DNA from: Chryseobacterium sp.
Lineage (GTDB): Bacteria; Bacteroidota; Bacteroidia; Flavobacteriales; Weeksellaceae
Reading direction: 5' to 3'
DNA length: 64,000 nt
Assembly (NCBI GenBank): GCA_030146295.1
Contig: JASLCD010000356.1
Location: 1-64,000, forward strand
Below, piece by piece: positions 34,710 to 43,473 of the stretch. The notes under the pieces are model-generated. The model had not been told where the DNA came from. It worked only from the letters and a program-made list of their open reading frames with translations, and did no database searches. How positions within the stretch are numbered: position 1 is the stretch's first letter; every line of letters begins with the position of its first letter. The position numbers and the translations under genes were made by a program.

Positions 34710-36164
34710 TTATTTTTCATTGAGTACGTCGCTTACAAAATCAATCCATTTGTAATCAGGAATTGTTTTGTCTATGTAATAATCGGGTTGAATTCCCTTT
34801 CCGTCAATGGCCATATCCGGAATACGGAAGCTTTTGGAAAGTGAATATCCCAGTTTAAATTCATTACAGGGAGACGGCACAAAATACATATTTGAAATAT
34901 CCAGCACGCCGGCTGTTGTGGTTCCAAACAATTTTACTTTTTTACTTTGTTTAACTGCCAGTAAAAATTCTTCTGCTGTACTGCCGTTCCCATCATTAAT
35001 GATAATTCCTACATTCTTCGGATACGGCGAAATCTTATCCATTTTGGTAATTCCGACCGTATTTCCATCATCCTGCAGACTTACAAACTGGCCCAGATTC
35101 TTTTCCAATTTGTCGTAAGCCTTCTTCAGATATTCTCTTTCTTCAACCGGCATTCCATATTTCTCGTAATTATCATAAAAGTCTAACATTCTCTGATTAT
35201 TCAGTTTTGTGGAATAAAGCTGCGTTCTGACACTTCTTATAGGATTTGTGTAGAGATATGGAATAATTTTAGAAAAACTGTTATCACTGCCGCCGCCATT
35301 ATATCTGATGTCAATAATAAGGTTTTCTGTACTTTCAATTTTAGATTGATTGGCTGTAATGACACTGTCAATATCTTTTTTCAAAGCACCATTGAATGAA
35401 GGGACTCTTAAAAGCAGCGTAGTTTTGTTAAGCTCTTTCAGGAAAGGTTTTTGAGCCAGAATCGCCTGATAGTACGTTTCAATTCCCTCTTCTTTTTCAA
35501 ATTTAGGAGAAACTCTCTTCAGGGTAAAATCATTGATTTCCAGATAGTTTTTTCCAACAAGTCTCATGTTGTGAATTTCCTGTCCGGTCTTATTTCTCAG
35601 ATAATAAATTCCTTTGGTTTTATCAGCATTAAAAGTCAGTTTTAATTCATAAGGTTTCCAGTTTTCTGCTCCGGATTTGATGATAAAGCCTTTGTAGACA
35701 TCTCCAAATTTTTTAATTCCTATTGTATAAGGATCTACTTCCCAGATTCCTTCAATATCAGTATCTTTTTTAGAAGCAATTTCTTTTTCAAATTTTTTAA
35801 GATCTAATTTTACCATTTCTGTTTTACTGTCTATGGTTGAGACTGTTGGCTGAGGCAGGGGTTGCTTATTCTCTTTTTCGATCTTTTTAATAGAAATATG
35901 GCCGGACCTGAAGAATGTAAGCCAGTCATAAAGGGTCTGCTGGCATTCAGTATCTGATTTTGCATTTTTGATTCTGTTCAGAAATTCATTGTTATGAGCC
36001 TGATAAGCAGGAAGCCCTTTTTTATCAATGATATACTGATACCCGGCATCATTTTCCTCGAATGTTTTTTTTACCCATTGAAAGTTGCTTTCACAATTAC
36101 AATTTTGAGCAAAGCTAAAAGAGGAGGATAAAAAAATTAATAAGAGTGTCTTAATTTTAAGCAT
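34710..36164 (-). CDS. Secreted S41-family (C-terminal processing) peptidase
   Basis: 484 aa with an N-terminal signal peptide (LLLIFLSSSFSFA). The S41 catalytic core is at the C-terminal end: IIDIRYNGGGSDNSF, then nucleophile Ser in GNGSTAEEFLLAVKQ, and GTTTAGVLD after it. The middle (about 150-230) is a beta-rich extension. Probably periplasmic or secreted. The usual PDZ domain is not obvious. Substrate unknown. Confidence 0.85.
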   Translation of the reverse strand: MLKIKTLLLIFLSSSFSFAQNCNCESNFQWVKKTFEENDAGYQYIIDKKGLPAYQAHNNEFLNRIKNAKSDTECQQTLYDWLTFFRSGHISIKKIEKENKQPLPQPTVSTIDSKTEMVKLDLKKFEKEIASKKDTDIEGIWEVDPYTIGIKKFGDVYKGFIIKSGAENWKPYELKLTFNADKTKGIYYLRNKTGQEIHNMRLVGKNYLEINDFTLKRVSPKFEKEEGIETYYQAILAQKPFLKELNKTTLLLRVPSFNGALKKDIDSVITANQSKIESTENLIIDIRYNGGGSDNSFSKIIPYLYTNPIRSVRTQLYSTKLNNQRMLDFYDNYEKYGMPVEEREYLKKAYDKLEKNLGQFVSLQDDGNTVGITKMDKISPYPKNVGIIINDGNGSTAEEFLLAVKQSKKVKLFGTTTAGVLDISNMYFVPSPCNEFKLGYSLSKSFRIPDMAIDGKGIQPDYYIDKTIPDYKWIDFVSDVLNEK

Positions 36165-36362
36165 ACATGGTTTTTTTAGTTTGAAAGCTACAAATCTAAC
36201 GATAAATATATTTTTTTATGATTTTAAAAGAGTATTTATTTATCAGGAAATTCCCTTTTTACTTGTTTATCTGAACTTTTCAGCAATATAAAATTGAACG
36301 CTCCAGCAATATCAAACTTTCTGAAATCTGAGAAATTTGTATCATCATTAAAAAAGAATACA

Positions 36363-37151
36363 ATGAGTAAAACAATTTTAATTACAGGTGCAGCAAGTGG
36401 ATTTGGAAAGATTGCTGCTTTTGATCTTGCTAAAAAAGGACATCAGGTAATTGCCACCACACAGGTCTATCCTCAGATGAGTGATTTAATCCGCGAAGCT
36501 AATGAACAGGGAATTGATCTTAAGGTGGATAAACTGGATGTAACCAGCCAGAGAGATATTGATTATATCTTAAAAAAGTATGACATAGATATTTTAATCA
36601 GCAATGCCGGAATTATGGAAGGCGGTCCTATTGCTGAACAGCCCGTAGATATTATCCGTTCCATGTTTGAAGTAAATGTATTTGGTGCATTAAATCTTGC
36701 ACAGGGATTTATCAAAAAGTTTGTTGAAAAGAAAAACGGTAAGATTGTTTTCACCTCTTCAATGGGAGGTTTATGGACGGTTCCGTATGTGGCAGCTTAT
36801 TGTGCTTCAAAACATGCTCTGGAATCTATTGCAGAAGGTTTGAGAACTGAACTGGCTCCGTTTAATATCAAAATTGCGACTTGTAATCCGGGAGTATTCG
36901 GAACAGGATTTAATGACAGGGGAGTAGATTCTATTTTCCATTGGTATGATCCGAAAATCAATTTTACGCCGGAATCTGCTTTTGATGGAGCTGCGGAATC
37001 GTTAGCCCATCAGCTTGATCCTCAGTCTATGGCAGAGGTGATTGTGAATGTGGCTTTAGATGAAGAGAGCCATTTCAGAAATGTACACCCAAAAGAAACT
37101 GAGGATTTTGTAAAACAGCTTCAGGCAGAGGCATGGACCGCAAAAAGCTAA
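36363..37151 (+). CDS. Short-chain dehydrogenase/reductase
   Basis: 262 aa from ATG 36363 (MSKTILITGAASGFG). The frame is open upstream to 36294, but that segment is not conserved in type. The cofactor motif is TGAASGFG (8-15), with SNAG (79-82), Ser in FTSSMGG and catalytic YxxxK as YCASK. The Asp usual for NAD preference is not evident at TTQVYPQ. It begins an operon with a GlcG/HbpS-like gene five bases downstream and an AraC gene after it. Confidence 0.9.
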   Translation: MSKTILITGAASGFGKIAAFDLAKKGHQVIATTQVYPQMSDLIREANEQGIDLKVDKLDVTSQRDIDYILKKYDIDILISNAGIMEGGPIAEQPVDIIRSMFEVNVFGALNLAQGFIKKFVEKKNGKIVFTSSMGGLWTVPYVAAYCASKHALESIAEGLRTELAPFNIKIATCNPGVFGTGFNDRGVDSIFHWYDPKINFTPESAFDGAAESLAHQLDPQSMAEVIVNVALDEESHFRNVHPKETEDFVKQLQAEAWTAKS

Positions 37152-37155
37152 AAGG

Positions 37156-37557
37156 ATGGAACTGAACTATAAATTGGCTGAAAAGGTTTTACATGCAGCC
37201 AGAGAAAAGGCTTTATCAATGAATATCCCTGTAAGTCTTGTGGTGGTGGACGCAGGAGGACATCCTGTTGCATTAGCCAGACTGGACAGTGTATACGGTG
37301 TGACGGACTTTGCCATTAAAAAAGCAAAAACAGCAGTTATGTTTGGAGTAAACAGCGAGGTGATGGGGAGTATTATTTCAGAAACCGGTATTCACGGTTA
37401 CGGAATGCTGAATTCAAATGACGGACTTCTGACCATTGCAGGAGGTGTTGTTCTTAAAAATGTAGATGGGAAGATCATAGGAGCAATAGGTTCTTCGGGG
37501 GGAACTCCGGAACAGGATCAACAAATTGCGGAGGCAGGAGCTCTGGCTATTGCTTAA
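37156..37557 (+). CDS. GlcG/HbpS-family heme-binding-like protein
   Basis: 133 aa. The family pattern is clear: VSLVVVDAGGHPVALARLDSVYGVTDFAIKKAKTAVMFG, then GGVVLKNVDGKIIGAIGSSGGTPEQDQQIAEAG at the C-terminus. GlcG/HbpS members bind haem or small ligands in some bacteria. Four bases separate it from the SDR. It may be a metabolic partner of the SDR rather than a haem sensor. Confidence 0.85.
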   Translation: MELNYKLAEKVLHAAREKALSMNIPVSLVVVDAGGHPVALARLDSVYGVTDFAIKKAKTAVMFGVNSEVMGSIISETGIHGYGMLNSNDGLLTIAGGVVLKNVDGKIIGAIGSSGGTPEQDQQIAEAGALAIA

Positions 37558-37575
37558 ATTTAAGATATTTGTACG

Positions 37576-38379
37576 ATGGAAAATACTTCTGAGATCATAT
37601 TTGATAAACTGGTTTATTCATGTGCTTTTGAATCTTACAGAGGCCATGAAGAGTTTATCCCTGATTATTTTCTGGGGTTTCAGATCTCGGGGGAAACACA
37701 TGCTTTTCATGAACAGGGAAAAACGGTGATCAACGAAAACACCGTAGTTCTTGTGAGGAAAAATCAGCTCATAAGAACTGTTAAATACCCTTCAGTACAT
37801 GAAAAATACCAGTTTATCTCAATCACGCTTGATGATGAAACACTGAGACAGTATGCTACTGAAAACAAAATAACTGTAAATAGTAATTTTCCGGGAAATC
37901 AGCGGTTGTTTTTTGAACCCAATGATTTTTTTAAGAGCTATTTTGCTTCTCTTATTCCTTACATTCATAAAACAAAGGAAATTCCTCCAAAATTAGCAGT
38001 TTTAAAGGTGAAGGAAGCTTTAGAGCTTCTTTTGCTGAGTAATCCTGATCTAAAAAATCTCCTTTTTGATTTTTCGGAGCCTTATAAAATTGACCTTGCA
38101 GAGTTTATGAACAAGAACTTTATGTTCAATGTATCAGTAGAAACATTTGCAAGACTTACGGGCCGAAGTCTTTCAGGTTTTAAACGGGACTTTAATAAGG
38201 TATTTCATATGACTCCCAAACAATGGCTGAAAGAAAAAAGACTGAAGGAAGCCTATTATTTAATTAAAAACAGGGATAAAAAACCTTCAGATATTTATCT
38301 TGATCTGGGTTTTGAGAATTTATCCCATTTTTATTCTTCTTTCAAAAAGAAATTTGGAGTAAGAACCACCGAGGTGTAG
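37576..38379 (+). CDS. AraC-family regulator
   Basis: 267 aa. A cupin-like N-terminal domain of a Bacteroidota type (QISGETHAFHEQGKTVINENTVVLVRKNQL) is followed by two helix-turn-helix motifs (about 180-265: NVSVETFARLTGRSLSGFKRDFNKVF and PSDIYLDLGFENLSHFYSSFKKKFG). It lies 18 bases after the GlcG-like gene and is probably in the same transcript, so it may regulate its own operon. A terminator follows. Confidence 0.9.
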   Translation: MENTSEIIFDKLVYSCAFESYRGHEEFIPDYFLGFQISGETHAFHEQGKTVINENTVVLVRKNQLIRTVKYPSVHEKYQFISITLDDETLRQYATENKITVNSNFPGNQRLFFEPNDFFKSYFASLIPYIHKTKEIPPKLAVLKVKEALELLLLSNPDLKNLLFDFSEPYKIDLAEFMNKNFMFNVSVETFARLTGRSLSGFKRDFNKVFHMTPKQWLKEKRLKEAYYLIKNRDKKPSDIYLDLGFENLSHFYSSFKKKFGVRTTEV

Positions 38380-38435
38380 TGTAAGTTATGTAAAAACACA
38401 ATTTTTAATATAAGCATTACTGATGGTTCGAAAAG

Positions 38436-38467
38436 CAAAGACACAGGGTGTATTTCCTGTGTCTTTG
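38436..38467. terminator. Bidirectional terminator between AraC and PRISE genes
   Basis: AAAGACACAGG (38437-38447) and CCTGTGTCTTT (38456-38466) form a perfect 11-bp stem between convergent genes. Confidence 0.8.
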
Positions 38468-38474
38468 TATCTTA

Positions 38475-39542
38475 TTAAGGAATCATATTTTCTGCTCTCA
38501 ATCTTTTAAATACATCTGTAAAAGAATCTTCTGTATTTATATACGCTGTGAATCCAAATTTTCTGCTTTTTGACATGTCACACATCACTTCCAAAGGTCT
38601 TCCAAGATCCAGATCTGTATGCCATGCCGATGAAAGACGGTCAAGATTGCTTTCTTTCAGGTTGTATTTTTCAGCAATTGCAGCCCAGACCTGGTGGTCG
38701 TTTTCAAGTTCTTTTTCAAGGGGTTTTATCGTACCGTCAAAGCCTTCCGCTTCCACTCCAAACCAATCTGCCAGCCTTTTCCATAGCCATTTCCATCGGA
38801 AAACGTCTCCGTTAGCAATATTGAAAGCCTGATTTTTCGCGGATTCTGTACTTGAAGCCCAAACCAGTTGTTTAGCGAGTACTCTTGCATCCGTTACATC
38901 CGAAACTCCGTTCCATTGTGCCTCTGATCCCGGCCAGATAAATTTCCTTCCGGTTTCCTTACAGATGCTGGCATATACTGCCAGGGTAGTTCCGATATTC
39001 ATCAGATTTCCTACTGCATATCCAACGACTGTGTGCGGTCTGTGAATACTCCATGTAAAACCATCTCTTTCTGAAGCTTTGTACACTTCATCTTCCTGAG
39101 CATAATAGAAGTTGGGCAGAGGAAGCCTTGGATGCTCTTCTCTTACCGGAGTTTCTGGTAAAACCCCTTCTTTGGCATAGGCTTCAAATGGACCCAGATA
39201 ATGTTTCAATCCTGTAACCAAAGCCACATGCTGTATTGATTTTTTTGCAGATAAAACGTTTAACAGATTTCTTACCAGCATACTGTTGACACGGATATTT
39301 TCTTCTTCAGTATCATTTCGCATCCAGGTGGTGAAGTAAATATGAGTGGGTGAGATGCCTTCCAAAGCTTCAGTAAGGTTTTGCTCGTTCATCAGATCGG
39401 CTTTTATAGGATGCAGCCCTTCGATATTCGTATTAGGATTTCTGGATAAACCATAAGTTGTCCAGCCCTGTGCAATTAATTCTTCTGCCAGGTTACTTCC
39501 TGTAATTCCGGTAGCGCCTACTACCAATGCAATATTTTCCAT
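38475..39542 (-). CDS. PRISE-family NAD(P)-dependent enone reductase
   Basis: 355 aa extended-SDR protein. The cofactor motif is VVGATGITGSN (7-17). The catalytic pattern of the progesterone-5-beta-reductase/iridoid-synthase-like family is seen as VTGLKHY and NFYYAQED, which carry the Lys and Tyr of that family. These enzymes reduce activated enones. Upstream it has two FNR-like boxes, and the next gene upstream encodes a Crp-family regulator. Confidence 0.85.
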   Translation of the reverse strand: MENIALVVGATGITGSNLAEELIAQGWTTYGLSRNPNTNIEGLHPIKADLMNEQNLTEALEGISPTHIYFTTWMRNDTEEENIRVNSMLVRNLLNVLSAKKSIQHVALVTGLKHYLGPFEAYAKEGVLPETPVREEHPRLPLPNFYYAQEDEVYKASERDGFTWSIHRPHTVVGYAVGNLMNIGTTLAVYASICKETGRKFIWPGSEAQWNGVSDVTDARVLAKQLVWASSTESAKNQAFNIANGDVFRWKWLWKRLADWFGVEAEGFDGTIKPLEKELENDHQVWAAIAEKYNLKESNLDRLSSAWHTDLDLGRPLEVMCDMSKSRKFGFTAYINTEDSFTDVFKRLRAENMIP

Positions 39543-39595
39543 AAGTATTGTAAAAATTCTTGTACAAAATTATGGGGAGATGCGGGCTTTTATCC

Positions 39596-39632
39596 TTGAT
39601 CTGGATCATGCCTTTGGGTTGATCTGGATCAA
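39596..39632 (-). promoter_or_regulatory. Tandem FNR/CRP-like boxes upstream of the PRISE gene
   Basis: TTGATCTGGATCAT (39596-39609) and TTGATCTGGATCAA (39619-39632) match the FNR consensus TTGAT-N4-ATCAA, 13 of 14 and 14 of 14 by position counting. Their centres are 23 bases apart. They lie 54-90 bases before the PRISE start codon, and the distal one overlaps the end of the adjacent Crp-type gene, whose recognition helix (APETVSRIRKK) has FNR-type E..SR. Confidence 0.6.
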
Positions 39633-40216
39633 GTGTTATTCAAAGAATTCTTTTTACGGATCCTGCTCACGGTTTCTGGGGCAAGCCCCAGATAAGAAGC
39701 AATAAGGTTGTGCGGCACTCTTTTGATCATTTCAGGGTTTTTCTGAGCCAGCTGCAGGTATTTTTCTTCAGCTGTATAGCCGTTGGAGACAATGAGCCTG
39801 TAATCTTTCGTCACAAGACTATTTTGGTATAAAATTCTGAAGTAACGGTCCATCACAGGGACTTCCAGCATCATTTTTTCATAATTTTCCAAAGTAATCA
39901 TCAATACTTCCGTATCTTCGACAGCATCAATAGTAAGGACCGATTTTTCCTGATTGACAAAGCTGTTGAAATCTGAGATCCACCAGCCCTCAAAAGCAAA
40001 CATATTGATATGTTCATTTCCCTTTTCATCCAGAAAATAAGATTTCAGCAGACCTTTGCTTACGAAAGACAATGATTTGCATACATCCCCCTCCTGAAGC
40101 AGGTACTGTTTTTTTCGAAGTTTTTTAAGGGTAAAAAAAGATTGAACCTTATTTTTTTGTTCGTCGGTGATATCAACCTTATTCTCAATATGGGAAAGCA
40201 GGACCTCAAACATCAA
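39629..40216 (-). CDS. Crp/Fnr-family regulator with FNR-like recognition helix
   Basis: 195 aa. The barrel is at about 25-120. The winged helix ends LGLAPETVSRIRKKNS, with the E..SR residues that read TTGAT in FNR. Only one Cys (CKSL) is present, so an iron-sulfur cluster is unlikely. It lies directly upstream of the PRISE gene, whose promoter has two TTGAT-N4-ATCAA boxes, and could be that gene's regulator. A second Met follows the first. Confidence 0.87.
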   Translation of the reverse strand: MMFEVLLSHIENKVDITDEQKNKVQSFFTLKKLRKKQYLLQEGDVCKSLSFVSKGLLKSYFLDEKGNEHINMFAFEGWWISDFNSFVNQEKSVLTIDAVEDTEVLMITLENYEKMMLEVPVMDRYFRILYQNSLVTKDYRLIVSNGYTAEEKYLQLAQKNPEMIKRVPHNLIASYLGLAPETVSRIRKKNSLNNT

Positions 40217-40261
40217 ATAAATATTTTATCAAAAATACTACTTTAAGCATCAATCTAAGCT

Positions 40262-40720
40262 CTATTTTTCAAAATCGTAAAGATTAATCCCTATTTCTTC
40301 GTTTTTAATTTTCACTACTCTGGTATTCAGCGGATAGAAAATAAATTCCGCAGCACCTTGTATTTTCGCGTCCAAAAGGTGTCCTGCCAAAGCAGTGTAG
40401 TCTTCTCTTCCCAGCGTAATATGAAGATGCAGTGTCAATTTTCCTTCTATTTCTGAAACATTGCCAGAGATATTGGTGATTTCCATTTGTTCTTTGAAGG
40501 TTTTATCAACATATTTTTTGGTGGCCGGATTAAAGAAACGGAGTGTCGCCTCACTTACAGCCCCGATTCCGGTAACTTCTCCTGCCTTGATATTCTGATT
40601 CCGGACAAAATCTGTTAAAGTATCTACAATACCGGAATGATTATCCAGACTTACCACATAAACCTGATCTGCTTTTCTTGCAGACCAATGGTTTCCTTTA
40701 AAATTTTGGGTCTCTATCAT
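40262..40720 (-). CDS. PPC/DUF296-domain protein
   Basis: 152 aa matching the PPC (DUF296) fold: DTLTDFVRNQNIKAGEVTGIGAVSEATLRFF and GKLTLHLHITLGREDYTALAGHLLDAKIQGAAEFIF. LHLHIT and GHLLDA carry the conserved histidines, a possible metal site. Bacterial members are small and of unknown role; plant members are linked to AT-hook DNA-binding proteins. It starts four bases after the dehydrogenase gene. Confidence 0.85.
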   Translation of the reverse strand: MIETQNFKGNHWSARKADQVYVVSLDNHSGIVDTLTDFVRNQNIKAGEVTGIGAVSEATLRFFNPATKKYVDKTFKEQMEITNISGNVSEIEGKLTLHLHITLGREDYTALAGHLLDAKIQGAAEFIFYPLNTRVVKIKNEEIGINLYDFEK

Positions 40721-40724
40721 AACT

Positions 40725-41570
40725 CTATTGTTTTAAATAATTGATAATTCCTATCACATCATCCTGGCCAAAACCTTTATCGTGAGCATTTTGATAGGTC
40801 TGGACCAGAAGGTCAGAAAGAGGGGAATCAGCGCCTGCATTTTTGGCAAGAAGAATATCTTTTAACATAAGATCAAGTGCAAAAGCGGGTGCATACTGAT
40901 CTGCAATAAGCATTGGTGTTTTTACTTTGGTAGCCCCGCTTCCGCTGGCACTTTCATTGATTATTTCCAGCATATCAGATCGGTCAATTCCTAATTTTCC
41001 GGCCAGCAAAACGGTTTCTGCCAATCCCTGATAAATTGTGGACAGAAAATAATTGACGGACAGTTTTCCAGCAATTCCTTTTCCGTTTTCTCCCAGATGT
41101 TTTACAGATTTGCCCATTTTCAAGAGATATGGCATTGCACGCTGCAGACTTTCTTCTTCACCGCCTGCCATAATGATTAATGTTCCTTCTTGTGCAGGAG
41201 CAGTACTTCCCGCTACGGGAGCATCAATGAAAGAAGCTTCTTTTATCTTCAGTGCTGTAGCTGTTTCTTTTGAGGCTTCAGGAGAAATGGTACTCATATC
41301 CACAAAAAGTTTCCCTTGAATATTTAAAGATAAGATATCCCCATACACTGCTTTTACCGCACTGTCATTGGTAAGCATGGTAAAGATAATATCACTGTTT
41401 TCTATCAGGTCTTTAATTTGGGTATATACTGAAGACCTTTCTTCAAAATCTTTAGCTTTTTCGGATGATCTGTTGTAAACGGAGAGGGGAAAGCCTGCTT
41501 TTTCAAGGTTTTTTGCCATAGGATGACCCATATTTCCTAATCCGATGAATCCTATTTTATCTGTAGCCAT
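40725..41570 (-). CDS. 3-Hydroxyisobutyrate dehydrogenase-family oxidoreductase
   Basis: 281 aa. The N-terminal Rossmann motif is GFIGLGNMGHPMAKNL (about 7-22), then FVDMSTISPEASKE and VAGSTAPAQEGTLIIM, and the catalytic Lys is in GKLSVNYFLS. This is the beta-hydroxyacid dehydrogenase family, which also includes glyoxylate/succinic-semialdehyde reductases; the substrate is not decided. First gene of a leftward pair with the PPC protein, divergent from the chloramphenicol acetyltransferase-like gene. Confidence 0.9.
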   Translation of the reverse strand: MATDKIGFIGLGNMGHPMAKNLEKAGFPLSVYNRSSEKAKDFEERSSVYTQIKDLIENSDIIFTMLTNDSAVKAVYGDILSLNIQGKLFVDMSTISPEASKETATALKIKEASFIDAPVAGSTAPAQEGTLIIMAGGEEESLQRAMPYLLKMGKSVKHLGENGKGIAGKLSVNYFLSTIYQGLAETVLLAGKLGIDRSDMLEIINESASGSGATKVKTPMLIADQYAPAFALDLMLKDILLAKNAGADSPLSDLLVQTYQNAHDKGFGQDDVIGIINYLKQ

Positions 41571-41608
41571 ATTTTTAAGTTTTGTTATTAATGAAAAGTT
41601 TTGTTTAT

Positions 41609-41659
41609 AATATCCTAAATGAGAGGATTATAGTATCAGGTACAATAAAATAGGATATT
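41609..41659. promoter_or_regulatory. Spaced inverted repeat between dehydrogenase and CAT genes
   Basis: AATATCCTA (41609-41617) and TAGGATATT (41651-41659) form a perfect 9-bp inverted repeat with a 33-base gap. It lies in the 219-base divergent region and may be a regulator site. No adjacent regulator gene is evident. Confidence 0.4.
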
Positions 41660-41789
41660 AAAGTATCTCTGTTTTGATGCAAAATATCTACCAAACAGGA
41701 ACTTCACAAAGTTAAGTTTTAATTATATTTTCAGTCATAAACTTTTAAAACCGGAGAAACTTTCAGAAATTTGCAGCAAATAAGAATCA

Positions 41790-42419
41790 ATGAAGATCGT
41801 AGATATAGAAAACTGGAACAGGAAAGAGCATTTTGAGTTTTTTTCTAACATGGCAAGCCCTTATTTTGGATTTACAACAGAGGTAGACTGTACCAAAGCG
41901 TACGACACAGCGAAAGAAAAAGGATATTCATTTTTTGCGTATTATTTTCACAAGTCTATGGCCGCTATTAATACTGTTGATGAATTAAAATTAAGAATCA
42001 TTGACGGGCAGGTGATACAGTTTGATATCGTTCATGCCGGTAGTACAATCGGAAGACCGGATGGTACTTTCGGTTTTTCATTTACCCCTTTTTCAGAAGA
42101 ATTTGAAACCTTCAATGCCGCTTTGCAGGAAGAAATCAAAGGGGTACATCAGACATCAGGATTGAGACTGAGCAATAACAGACTGGGAAAAGATCACGTA
42201 AGACATACTACGATTCCATGGAATTCCTTCAGTGCTATATTACATCCTACAGATTTTAATACTACAGAATCGGTTCCTAAAATTGCTTTTGGAAGGTTCA
42301 ATATCCGTGAAGGCAGAAAATATCTTCCTGTTTCCATCGAAGCACACCACGGATTGGCAGATGGTCTTCACCTGGCCCGATATGTTGAAGAATTTCAAAA
42401 ACAACTTGATCAGGAATAG
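41790..42419 (+). CDS. Type A chloramphenicol O-acetyltransferase-like protein
   Basis: 209 aa, close to the 213-219 aa usual for CatA. The catalytic motif is SIEAHHGLADGLH: the pair H186-H187, with H187 as general base, then D191 and G192. TIPWNSF and FGFSFTP fit the family. It would transfer acetyl from acetyl-CoA to chloramphenicol. There are no nearby transposase genes, so it looks resident. Whether it acts on chloramphenicol cannot be told from sequence. Confidence 0.88.
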   Translation: MKIVDIENWNRKEHFEFFSNMASPYFGFTTEVDCTKAYDTAKEKGYSFFAYYFHKSMAAINTVDELKLRIIDGQVIQFDIVHAGSTIGRPDGTFGFSFTPFSEEFETFNAALQEEIKGVHQTSGLRLSNNRLGKDHVRHTTIPWNSFSAILHPTDFNTTESVPKIAFGRFNIREGRKYLPVSIEAHHGLADGLHLARYVEEFQKQLDQE

Positions 42420-42464
42420 GTTGCAGAATTTGAATAAAATAAGAGATATACTTTTTAACAATAA

Positions 42465-42492
42465 TTAAAGCCGGACATATCCGGCTTTAACT
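42465..42492 (+). terminator. Terminator after the CAT gene
   Basis: TTAAAGCCGGA (42465-42475) and TCCGGCTTTAA (42480-42490) form an 11-bp stem with a 4-base loop, followed by CTTTT. Confidence 0.8.
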
Positions 42493-43041
42493 TTTCACTC
42501 TTGCGTTTTTATTCTTTACGGTCTATATGATCATTTCTATACACCATCCGGTGCGTGAAGCCAGCGGTTGCTGGGCAAGAGGAATCAACGAACTTTCAAT
42601 GATGACAGTATAATTATTTATAAAAAAGAAAGGAGTACCGATTTATTGAATTCTCTTATCATAATATCCCTGTTTTTGCCTGTTTAGCTTGAAAAACATT
42701 GATCGAGATCATAAAAAGTAGACATAATAACACGTTACATTTACATGCCACCAAAAATGTAAATGCAAATAAGGGAAAACGGGCTGATAAAAGAAGCTAT
42801 GAATATTTGGTTAAAGTATAACGTGGTATGTATGTGGTACACGGTTTTAATAAAATTTTAATCATTTTTTCTTTCTTTGCCATATAAAAATAATATAAAA
42901 TCCATAAGTGTGTTTTTTTTAACATAATCATTCAATAAATACAAGTTGTATACTATGAATTGTTGCATTATATTAATAAAAACCATTATAATTTTGAATA
43001 TATAAAAAATGTTTTGCTTCCGATATTAAGTGAAACACAGA
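42493..43041. other. AT-rich intergenic stretch with an FNR-like box and a short hairpin
   Basis: No confident gene is present. TTGATCGAGATCAT (42699-42712) is one change from TTGAT-N4-ATCAA. CATTTACAT (42738-42746) and ATGTAAATG (42757-42765) form a 9-bp inverted repeat. A 32-codon frame starts at ATG 42763 and ends at 42861, without known similarity. The box, hairpin and frame together could be a promoter and a small transcript. Confidence 0.4.
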
Positions 43042-43122
43042 ATGAACAGAGAAAAGAAGACTTTGTACAGATCCACAAAAGAAGTGGTTTCTGAAATGAG
43101 TAGAGATGAGAAAATATTATGA
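43042..43122 (+). CDS. Possible 26-aa leader peptide overlapping the HTH gene
   Basis: ATG 43042 opens 26 codons rich in Lys, Glu and Ser (NREKKTLYRSTKEVVSEM...) and ends TGA at 43120-43122, sharing ATGA with the start of the next gene at 43119. Such an overlap suggests translational coupling. It may also be a remnant of a longer regulator N-terminus. Confidence 0.3.
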   Translation: MNREKKTLYRSTKEVVSEMSRDEKIL

Positions 43123-43460
43123 AAAATAGAAAACCTGAAGCCAATTTAGAGGATTTGAACCAGAAAATTTTTGTACAAGACGAAATAATGGCCTTAGCCA
43201 AGGCAAATTCCCCTCGTCTGCTGAATAAATTCAGACTGGTTTACCCTGATTTTTTTAAAAAGTTATCTGCTATACAGCCTGCCCTTAAAAATTCTGAACT
43301 GATCTTTTGTATTTACCTTAAGCTCAATATGACCACCAAGGAAATTGCAACCTGTATTTTTGTGACACCAAAAGCGATCCAAAATAGAAAAAACAGGCTC
43401 AGAAAAAAGCTCAATATTCCTTCTGAATTTGATATTTATAAATGGTTTAATGAAATTTAA
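43119..43460 (+). CDS. LuxR/NarL-type helix-turn-helix protein without sensor domain
   Basis: 113 aa. The C-terminal half is a LuxR-type helix-turn-helix: ELIFCIYLKLNMTTKEIATCIFVTPKAIQNRKNRLRKKLNIP. The N-terminal part is short and helical with no receiver domain. In many Bacteroidota this C-terminal module sits behind TPR and membrane segments, so this protein may be a truncated or stand-alone version. Its stop codon lies inside a terminator-like hairpin. Confidence 0.75.
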   Translation: MKNRKPEANLEDLNQKIFVQDEIMALAKANSPRLLNKFRLVYPDFFKKLSAIQPALKNSELIFCIYLKLNMTTKEIATCIFVTPKAIQNRKNRLRKKLNIPSEFDIYKWFNEI

Positions 43461-43471
43461 ACCATTTTTTT
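43440..43471. terminator. Terminator overlapping the HTH stop codon
   Basis: AAATGGTTTA (43440-43449) and TAAACCATTT (43458-43467) form a 10-bp stem followed by more T residues. It stands between convergent genes. Confidence 0.65.
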
Positions 43472-43473
43472 AT

